Positions 6,478 through 11,491 of a stretch of 11,491 bases of DNA are shown piece after piece. The DNA is from Alphaproteobacteria bacterium (GTDB lineage Bacteria > Pseudomonadota > Alphaproteobacteria > Rickettsiales > SXRF01). The notes beneath the pieces were generated by a model that searched no databases, was not told the DNA's origin, and saw only the letters and a list, made by a program, of their open reading frames with translations. Each line of letters opens with the position of its first letter. The first letter of the stretch is position 1. Made by a program: the position numbers and the translations under genes. The DNA lies in assembly GCA_019243895.1 (NCBI GenBank), contig JAFATP010000026.1:1-11491 (forward strand), written 5' to 3'.

Positions 6478-6801
6478 ATGACTAAACCAATTATGCAGGT
6501 GGCGGGGGCGGACGGTCAGGTAGAGCTGTTGCCGGACCGCATCGTCATCCACCGCAAGGGCATTTTCACCATGCTGAAATACGGCATGAACGCCAGCCGC
6601 GAGATTCCGCTCACCTCCATCACCAGCGTGAACTTCCGCAACGCCAATTTTTTTCGCACCGGCGAAGTGGATTTCGATTACGCCGGCAGGAACCAGGGAG
6701 ACAACAAGCAGAACGTGGTGAAGTTCACGTATAAGCAGCAGGACGATTTTATCAAACTGAAGGAAAAAATTTTCGATATGATGAATAAGGTGAAACATTA
6801 A
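6478..6801 (+). CDS. Small PH-like domain protein (DUF4429-like), 107 aa
   Basis: The 107-residue product resembles the small bacterial PH-like domains of the DUF4429 type, often found alone or with SHOCT domains; function is unknown. The pattern is a GADGQVELLPDRIVIHRKG opening, REIPLTSITSVNF in the middle, a strand pair around TGEVDFDYAG, and the ending NVVKFTYKQQDDFIKLKEKI with a C-terminal helix. This looks like a beta barrel closed by one helix. There is no signal peptide or membrane segment, so it should be cytoplasmic. ATG 6478 is chosen because AGGGGG (6464-6469) lies 8 nt upstream; a TTG at 6460 would add six residues across that site. It lies 49 bp after nuoF and 5 bp before nuoG, so it is inside the transcript for the NADH module. 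The family assignment is from memory of the pattern. Confidence 0.78.
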   Translation: MTKPIMQVAGADGQVELLPDRIVIHRKGIFTMLKYGMNASREIPLTSITSVNFRNANFFRTGEVDFDYAGRNQGDNKQNVVKFTYKQQDDFIKLKEKIFDMMNKVKH

Positions 6802-6806
6802 AACCT

Positions 6807-8864
6807 ATGCCGAAACTTACCATTGACGGACAGGAAATCGAGGTTGAGCCGGGAACGGTGATCATCCAGGCGTGCGAGCAGCTGGGCATTGAGATTCCCC
6901 GCTTCTGCTATCACGAGCGGCTTAACATCGCCGGCAATTGCCGCATGTGCCTGGTGGAGGTGTCTCCCGGCCCGCCGAAGCCGCAGGCGTCCTGCGCGCT
7001 GCCGTGCGCCGACAAGATGGTGGTGAAAACCGACACGCCGATGGTGAAAAAGGCGCGGGAAGGGGTGATGGAATTCCTGCTGATCAACCACCCGCTGGAC
7101 TGCCCCATCTGCGACCAGGGCGGCGAATGCGACCTGCAGGATCAGGCGTTGCTTTACGGCCAGGGCAAGAGCCGCTACCGCGAGGGCAAGCGCGCGGTGG
7201 AAGATAAATACATGGGCCCCATCGTTAAAACCAATATGACGCGCTGCATTCACTGCACGCGCTGCATCCGCTTCGCCACGGAAATCGCCGGCGTGCCGGA
7301 GCTGGGCGCATTCGGCCGCGGCGAGCATATGGAAGTGGGAACGTATGTGGAGCAGGCCATCACCTCCGAGCTTTCCGGAAACCTTGTGGACATCTGCCCC
7401 GTCGGCGCGCTCACCTCGAAGCCGTATGCGTTCCTGGCGCGTCCGTGGGAATTGACCAAGACCGAATCCATTGACGTGATGGACGCCGTGGGAAGCAACA
7501 TCCGCGTGGACAGCCGCGGCGAAATGGTGCTGCGGGTGCTGCCGCGCGTGCACGAACAGATCAACGAGGAATGGATTTCCGACAAGACGCGTCACGCCTG
7601 CGACGGCTTGCGCGTGTCACGCCTGGACCGGCCTTACGTGCGCAATGCCGACGGCGTGCTGAAGCCGGTTGCCTGGGGGGAAGCCTTCGCCGCCATTGCC
7701 TCGCGCCTTAGCGCCCTGCTGCCGCGCCAGGTGGCGGCGCTGGCGGGAAACCTTGCCTGCGCCGAGAGCATAACCGCGCTGAAGGAGCTGATGGGCCGCA
7801 TCGGCTCGCCCAATATGGACTGCCGCCAGGAAGGCGCGCAGCTGCCCTATGCCCGGCGCGGCGATTACCTGTTCAACACCACCATCGCGGGCATCGAGCA
7901 GGCGGACCTGATTCTGCTGGTCGGCGCCAACCCGCGGGACGAGGCGGCGATGGTGAACGCGCGCATCCGCAAGGCGTGGCGCAACGGCGGCGCGGCGATT
8001 TATAACATCGGCAAGCCCGAGAATCTGACATATCCGGTCACCGAGCTCGGCAATGACCCGCAGCTGCTGGAAGCGATTCTGGCGGGGAAACACCCTCTGG
8101 CCGGGGCCATCGCGGCCGCAAAACGCCCCATGCTGGCGCTGGGCATGGCGGCGCTGGCGCGCCATGACGGCGCGGTAATTTACGCCGCTGCGCGCGCCGT
8201 CGCGGGCAATATGATGCGGGAAGGGTGGAACGGCTTCAATGTGCTGCATCACGCCGCAAGCCGGGTGGGAGCGCTGGATCTCGGCTTCGTGCCGGGGGAA
8301 GGCGGCAAGGGCATCGAAGATATTCTTGCCGGCGCCCAAAAAGGGGAGATTTCGTTTCTTTATCTTCTGGGCGTGGATGAGATCGACACGCATCTGTTCG
8401 GCGATGCGTTTGTCGTGTATCAGGGCCATCATGGCGATGACGGCGCGCACCGTGCGGACGTCATTCTGCCAGGCGCCGCTTATACCGAGAAGGACGCCAC
8501 GTATGTGAATCTGGAAGGCCGCATGCAGCGCACCCGCCGCGCCATCTTCCCGCCCGGCCAGGCGAAAGAGGATTGGGCCGTTCTGCGCGCGCTTTCCGAG
8601 GCGCTGGGCAAGCCGCTTCCGTATAACACCCTGGCGCAGCTGCGGCAGCGCATGGCGTCCATAAACCCCGTTTTCGGGCAGGAGGATGTGGTGAGCGCCG
8701 CAGCGATGTCTCCGGTTGCTTCTGCGCCCGCCCCGGTCGCCGCCGCGCCGTTTGAGCGGCTCATTGACAATTTCTTCATGACGGACCCCATCAGCCGCGC
8801 CTCGCAGACCATGGCGGAATGTACGCGCGTGCGGCTGGAGGGGCCGGTGAAACAGGCCGCCTGA
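6807..8864 (+). CDS. nuoG: NADH-quinone oxidoreductase subunit G (NuoG, 75 kDa family)
   Basis: NuoG wires the NADH module to the Q module. The 685-residue product has an N-terminal [2Fe-2S] N1b ferredoxin domain (Cys34, Cys45, Cys48, Cys67). The His-Cys3 N5 cluster follows (His95, Cys99, Cys102, Cys108 in HPLDCPICDQGGECDLQ), then the [4Fe-4S] N4 cluster (Cys147, Cys150, Cys153, Cys197). From about 220 there is a molybdopterin oxidoreductase-like domain that in this family carries no Mo. The N7 cysteines found in E. coli NuoG are absent, as in alphaproteobacteria and mitochondria. The tail has an Ala/Pro-rich linker (ASAPAPVAAAP) before FFMTDPISRASQTMAECT. The ribosome site is weak (AAGGTG, 14 nt upstream), so coupling from the 5-bp-upstream gene is likely. 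It is followed by a 41-bp gap. Confidence 0.98.
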   Translation: MPKLTIDGQEIEVEPGTVIIQACEQLGIEIPRFCYHERLNIAGNCRMCLVEVSPGPPKPQASCALPCADKMVVKTDTPMVKKAREGVMEFLLINHPLDCPICDQGGECDLQDQALLYGQGKSRYREGKRAVEDKYMGPIVKTNMTRCIHCTRCIRFATEIAGVPELGAFGRGEHMEVGTYVEQAITSELSGNLVDICPVGALTSKPYAFLARPWELTKTESIDVMDAVGSNIRVDSRGEMVLRVLPRVHEQINEEWISDKTRHACDGLRVSRLDRPYVRNADGVLKPVAWGEAFAAIASRLSALLPRQVAALAGNLACAESITALKELMGRIGSPNMDCRQEGAQLPYARRGDYLFNTTIAGIEQADLILLVGANPRDEAAMVNARIRKAWRNGGAAIYNIGKPENLTYPVTELGNDPQLLEAILAGKHPLAGAIAAAKRPMLALGMAALARHDGAVIYAAARAVAGNMMREGWNGFNVLHHAASRVGALDLGFVPGEGGKGIEDILAGAQKGEISFLYLLGVDEIDTHLFGDAFVVYQGHHGDDGAHRADVILPGAAYTEKDATYVNLEGRMQRTRRAIFPPGQAKEDWAVLRALSEALGKPLPYNTLAQLRQRMASINPVFGQEDVVSAAAMSPVASAPAPVAAAPFERLIDNFFMTDPISRASQTMAECTRVRLEGPVKQAA

Positions 8865-8865
8865 A

Positions 8866-8918
8866 ATGGCGCAACGCATCGTGAAAGAGGAATGAGACAA
8901 GCTCTATGGATGTTTTAG
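8866..8918 (+). other. Chain of two possible micro-ORFs between nuoG and nuoH
   Basis: The 41-bp gap is tiled by two tiny frames. The first reads MAQRIVKEE from ATG 8866 to TGA 8893-8895. Its stop overlaps a second ATG at 8892 (ATGA) reading MRQALWMF to TAG 8916-8918, which runs across the nuoH ATG at 8906 in another frame. AGAGG (8886-8890) is the only purine-rich ribosome site and is 15 nt from the nuoH start. The arrangement would let ribosomes move from nuoG to nuoH by reinitiation, but short frames arise easily by chance. Confidence 0.2.
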
Positions 8919-9940
8919 CCTCCCTGATGCTCTTGCTGCCGATCATCGGCAAAATCCTGCTGGTGGTGGCGCCGCTGATTGTCTGCGTGGCGATGCTGAC
9001 GTATATGGAGCGCAAGGTCATCGCCGCCATGCAGCTGCGCAAAGGGCCCAACGTGGTGGGATTCTGGGGCTTGCTTCAGCCCTTCGCCGACGGATTGAAG
9101 CTGCTGTGCAAGGAAACGATCCTCCCCACCAAGGCCAATAAGGGAGTATTCGTTATCGCGCCGCTGCTGACTTTTTCGCTGGCGCTGCTCGGCTGGGCGG
9201 TGATTCCGCTGGGAGAGGATTTCGTCATCGCCAATATCAATGTGGGAGTGCTGTATCTCTTCGCCATCTCCTCGCTGGGGGTGTATGGCATTATCATGGC
9301 GGGGTGGGCCAGCAATTCCAAATATGCGTTTTTGGGAGCCATTCGTTCCTCGGCGCAGATGGTGTCATATGAAGTGTCCATCGGCTTCGTGCTGGTGACC
9401 GTGCTGCTGATGGCGGGCTCGCTGAACCTGCACGATATCGTGATGGCGCAGTCCGGCGGCATCGCCCACTGGTATGCGTTCAATTTCCTGGCGTGGAAAA
9501 TGCCCATGCTGCCGATGTTCGTGGTGTTTCTGGTTTCGGCGCTGGCGGAAACCAACCGCCATCCTTTCGATCTGCCGGAGGCCGAGGGCGAGCTGGTGGC
9601 GGGCTATAACGTGGAATATTCCTCCATGGCCTTCGCCCTGTTCTTCCTGGGCGAATACGCCAACATGATTCTCATGTCGGGCATGACGTCCATCCTGTTC
9701 TTCGGCGGGTGGATGGCGCCGTTCGGCATGCCGCAATGGCTGCCCGTGCCCGGCTTTGTGTGGTTCGCCGTTAAAATCCTCGCCGTGCTGTTTTTCTTCA
9801 TCTGGGTGCGCGCCACGCTGCCGCGTTATCGCTATGATCAGCTGATGCGGCTGGGGTGGAAGGTGTTCCTGCCGCTTTCCTTGCTGTGGGTGGTGCTGGT
9901 GGCGGCATATGTGGCGTATGGCAATTCTTCTGCGTCATAG
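8906..9940 (+). CDS. nuoH: NADH-quinone oxidoreductase subunit H (NuoH, ND1 family)
   Basis: NuoH is the membrane subunit that holds the inner end of the quinone channel and starts the proton-coupling path. The 344-residue product has about eight hydrophobic segments. The first loop carries [17 protein letters not shown] (from residue 33), and [11 protein letters not shown] and [11 protein letters not shown] follow. The hallmark cytoplasmic loop [20 protein letters not shown] starts at Glu215 and contains Asp222, Glu225, Glu227 and Glu229. The C-terminal [22 protein letters not shown] is typical. Length is normal. The start is clear from the N-terminal pattern, although the Shine-Dalgarno is weak. 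A 6-bp spacer separates it from the DedA-like gene, suggesting continuous transcription. Confidence 0.98.
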   Translation: MDVLASLMLLLPIIGKILLVVAPLIVCVAMLTYMERKVIAAMQLRKGPNVVGFWGLLQPFADGLKLLCKETILPTKANKGVFVIAPLLTFSLALLGWAVIPLGEDFVIANINVGVLYLFAISSLGVYGIIMAGWASNSKYAFLGAIRSSAQMVSYEVSIGFVLVTVLLMAGSLNLHDIVMAQSGGIAHWYAFNFLAWKMPMLPMFVVFLVSALAETNRHPFDLPEAEGELVAGYNVEYSSMAFALFFLGEYANMILMSGMTSILFFGGWMAPFGMPQWLPVPGFVWFAVKILAVLFFFIWVRATLPRYRYDQLMRLGWKVFLPLSLLWVVLVAAYVAYGNSSAS

Positions 9941-9946
9941 AAAGCC

Positions 9947-10606
9947 ATGAATTTTCTCTCCACGTTCTCCGCATGGCTGGTCGACATCGTACAGCAGCTG
10001 GGCTATGGCGGCGTATTCGTGATGACGTTCTTAGAGAGCACCTTCGTGCCCGTGCCTGCGGAATTGACGATGATACCGGCGGGATATCTGGCCCATAGAG
10101 GCCATATGAATTTCTGGCTGGTGTGGGGCTGGAGCATCACCGGCACCGTGGCCGGTTCATATTTCAATTACTGGCTGGCCAAGCATTACGGCAGGCGGTT
10201 CCTGCTGGCTTACGGCAAATATATGCTCTTCCCGCCCGAGAAGGTGGAGAAGATAGAGCGTTACTTCGCCAGCCACGGCGAGATTTCCATTCTCACCGGG
10301 CGTCTGATTCCCGGCTTGCGGCATTTCATTTCGTTTCCTGCCGGCCTGGCGCACATGCACTTAAAGAAATTCTGCCTTTATACGGCGGCAGGCGGCGGCG
10401 TATGGATGCTGACGCTGATTGTCGTGGGTTATCTCATCGGCGGCAACACGGCGCTGGTAAGGCACTATATGCCGCTCATCTCTTACATGGTGCTGGGGGT
10501 TGTGGCTTTGGGCGTTCTGCTGTATATCCGCAATCATCAGAATAAGCTCCGCAAGGCATTGCTGGAGCGGAAAACGGAAAAGGATGGCCATGGCCTGGCT
10601 GAATAG
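9947..10606 (+). CDS. DedA-family membrane protein (VTT/SNARE-associated domain)
   Basis: The 219-residue product belongs to the DedA family of inner-membrane proteins. Some members flip undecaprenyl phosphate or other lipids and affect membrane potential and drug or pH tolerance. Family motifs are present: [20 protein letters not shown] (28-47) with Glu30, Pro35, Pro37 and Glu39; then a glycine-rich helix with [19 protein letters not shown] (66-84); and [20 protein letters not shown] (118-137) with Arg119 and Arg125. Two further hydrophobic segments follow, with a basic, charged tail. It is 6 bp after nuoH and overlaps the next gene by 17 nt, so it is embedded in the operon. It is not a complex I subunit by family. 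Whether it supports complex I through membrane energetics or lipid placement is speculation; it may simply be a passenger. Confidence 0.93.
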   Translation: MNFLSTFSAWLVDIVQQLGYGGVFVMTFLESTFVPVPAELTMIPAGYLAHRGHMNFWLVWGWSITGTVAGSYFNYWLAKHYGRRFLLAYGKYMLFPPEKVEKIERYFASHGEISILTGRLIPGLRHFISFPAGLAHMHLKKFCLYTAAGGGVWMLTLIVVGYLIGGNTALVRHYMPLISYMVLGVVALGVLLYIRNHQNKLRKALLERKTEKDGHGLAE

Positions 10607-11078
10607 AACCGCGCGCGCCGCATTGCTGGTGGAATTGCTGCAGGGGCTCGGCATCACCCTGCATTATTTTTTTAAAAAACCGGTCACCATCAATTATCCT
10701 TATGAGAAAGGCCCGCTCTCCCCGCGTTTTCGGGGCGAGCACGCGCTGCGGCGTTATCCCAACGGCGAGGAGCGCTGCATCGCCTGCAAGCTATGCGAGG
10801 CGATCTGCCCCGCGCAATGCATCACCATCGAGGCCAAAACGCGCGATGACGGCTCCCGCCGCACCACGCGCTATGACATCGACATGACCAAATGCATCTA
10901 TTGCGGCTTCTGCCAGGAATCCTGCCCGGTGGACGCCATCGTGGAAGGCCCGAATTTCGAATTCGCCACCTACACGCGCGAAGAGATGATGTATGACAAG
11001 GAAAAGCTCCTGGCCAACGGCGACCGCTGGGAACCGGCGCTGGCGGCCAATATCTCGGCGGACAACAAATACAGGTGA
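10590..11078 (+). CDS. nuoI: NADH-quinone oxidoreductase subunit I (NuoI, TYKY family)
   Basis: NuoI is a ferredoxin-like Q-module subunit that carries [4Fe-4S] clusters N6a and N6b between NuoG and NuoB. The product of 162 residues has the two motifs [15 protein letters not shown] (Cys63, 66, 69, 73) and [15 protein letters not shown] (Cys102, 105, 108, 112), each followed by the expected proline. [19 protein letters not shown] ahead of the first is typical of alphaproteobacteria and mitochondria. Two starts are possible: 10584, with GGAAA 3 nt upstream, or 10590, with AAGGA 5 nt upstream. I prefer 10590 for its better spacing, and the difference is two residues. Either start overlaps the end of the DedA-like gene. 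A further in-frame extension to 10500 lies inside that gene and is not credible. Confidence 0.97.
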   Translation: MAWLNRTARAALLVELLQGLGITLHYFFKKPVTINYPYEKGPLSPRFRGEHALRRYPNGEERCIACKLCEAICPAQCITIEAKTRDDGSRRTTRYDIDMTKCIYCGFCQESCPVDAIVEGPNFEFATYTREEMMYDKEKLLANGDRWEPALAANISADNKYR

Positions 11079-11080
11079 TC

Positions 11081-11491
11081 ATGGCTGAGCTGCTTCCCAC
11101 GTTGCTGTTCTATTTCTTCTCCGCCCTGGTGCTCGGCTCCGGCGTGGCGGTGATCGCCGCGCGCAATCCCGTGCACTCGGTGCTGTTCCTCATCTTCGCT
11201 TTTTTCAACACCGCCGGGCTGTTCCTGCTGCTCGGCGCTGAATTCCTGGCCATGATTCTCATCATCGTCTATGTCGGCGCGGTGGCGGTCCTGTTTCTGT
11301 TCGTGGTGATGATGCTGAACATCAATTTCGCGGAGCTGAGGCAGGGATTCCTGCGCTATCTGCCGCTGGGCGCGCTGGTGGCGGCGATTTTGCTGGCGGA
11401 GATGCTGGCTGCCATTTATGCCTCGCTGCACGGCGGCGCGCTGAACCGGATTTCCCCGGAAGGCGAGGCGGGCGGCGCGGTGCACATCACT
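11081..11491 (+). CDS. nuoJ: NADH-quinone oxidoreductase subunit J (NuoJ, ND6 family), 3' end outside window
   Basis: NuoJ is a membrane-arm subunit next to NuoA and NuoH; its third helix changes conformation during turnover in studied complexes. The window holds the first 137 residues, reading open to the edge. The protein starts MAELLPTLLFYFFSALVLGS and has RNPVHSVLFLIFAFFNTAG in the second helix. The family signature LGAEFLAMILIIVYVGAVAV follows, continuing into a helix ending VVMMLNINFAELRQGF. At least four hydrophobic segments are visible. The last visible stretch (ISPEGEAGGAVHIT) is the polar loop before the final helix. The ATG lies 2 bp after the nuoI stop, with AGGTGA overlapping that stop as ribosome site. 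nuoK would be expected next. Confidence 0.96.
   Translation, partial: MAELLPTLLFYFFSALVLGSGVAVIAARNPVHSVLFLIFAFFNTAGLFLLLGAEFLAMILIIVYVGAVAVLFLFVVMMLNINFAELRQGFLRYLPLGALVAAILLAEMLAAIYASLHGGALNRISPEGEAGGAVHIT

Noticed and set aside
5082..6479. Long antisense open frame of 465 codons opposite nuoF
   Set aside because: It mirrors nuoF, which has every expected cofactor motif. The antisense protein is rich in His, Arg, Ala and Gln with no family pattern, as expected for the complement of GC-rich codons.
7450..7600. Checked NuoG for an N7 cluster motif
   Set aside because: No cysteine cluster is present after Cys197 at the expected place, which is normal for alphaproteobacterial NuoG and not a defect.
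7617..8900. Antisense open frame of 427 codons opposite nuoG
   Set aside because: Same reason: a shadow of a confirmed gene, with low-complexity composition and no recognisable motif or ribosome site.
1..11491. Search by eye for CRISPR arrays, transposases, toxin-antitoxin or phage genes
   Set aside because: No direct-repeat arrays with spacers, transposase motifs or inverted terminal repeats were seen; coding space is filled by the genes listed.

Overview
The window carries most of a nuo operon for proton-pumping NADH:quinone oxidoreductase (respiratory complex I), read entirely on the + strand, just downstream of two tRNA genes. The organism is most likely an alphaproteobacterium. The evidence is separate nuoC and nuoD genes (they are fused in E. 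coli), a NuoG without the extra N7 cluster cysteines, mitochondria-like motifs in NuoI and NuoB, tRNA genes with encoded CCA ends, and GC-rich codon use. I cannot place it below class with confidence.

Layout: the 3' part of tRNA-Val(UAC) (1-46); a 130 bp spacer with a short heptamer repeat; tRNA-Asp(GUC) (177-253); a 101 bp leader region with an extended -10 promoter placed so that nuoA may be translated from a leaderless mRNA. Then follow nuoA, nuoB, nuoC, a GNAT acetyltransferase, a 67-residue orphan, nuoD, an exported 187-residue orphan, nuoE, a 157 bp gap with a terminator-like hairpin, nuoF, a small PH-like (DUF4429-like) protein, nuoG, nuoH, a DedA-family membrane protein, nuoI, and nuoJ, which runs off the right edge. 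nuoK, nuoL, nuoM and nuoN would be expected beyond it.

The nuo products form three modules. NuoE, NuoF and NuoG take electrons from NADH through FMN and a chain of Fe-S clusters. NuoB, NuoC, NuoD and NuoI pass them through N6a, N6b and N2 to quinone. NuoA, NuoH and NuoJ belong to the membrane arm, which couples this to proton pumping. All visible cofactor ligands are intact, so the enzyme looks functional.

The unusual aspect is the five non-nuo genes placed at four boundaries inside the operon, all co-oriented and most of them tightly spaced or overlapping. Extra reading frames inside nuo operons are known in alphaproteobacteria such as Rhodobacter and Paracoccus, so the principle is not new. 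This particular set, especially the 67-residue and exported orphans and the PH-like protein, is the best place to look for undescribed complex I-linked functions. I see no CRISPR array, transposon, phage or defence system.
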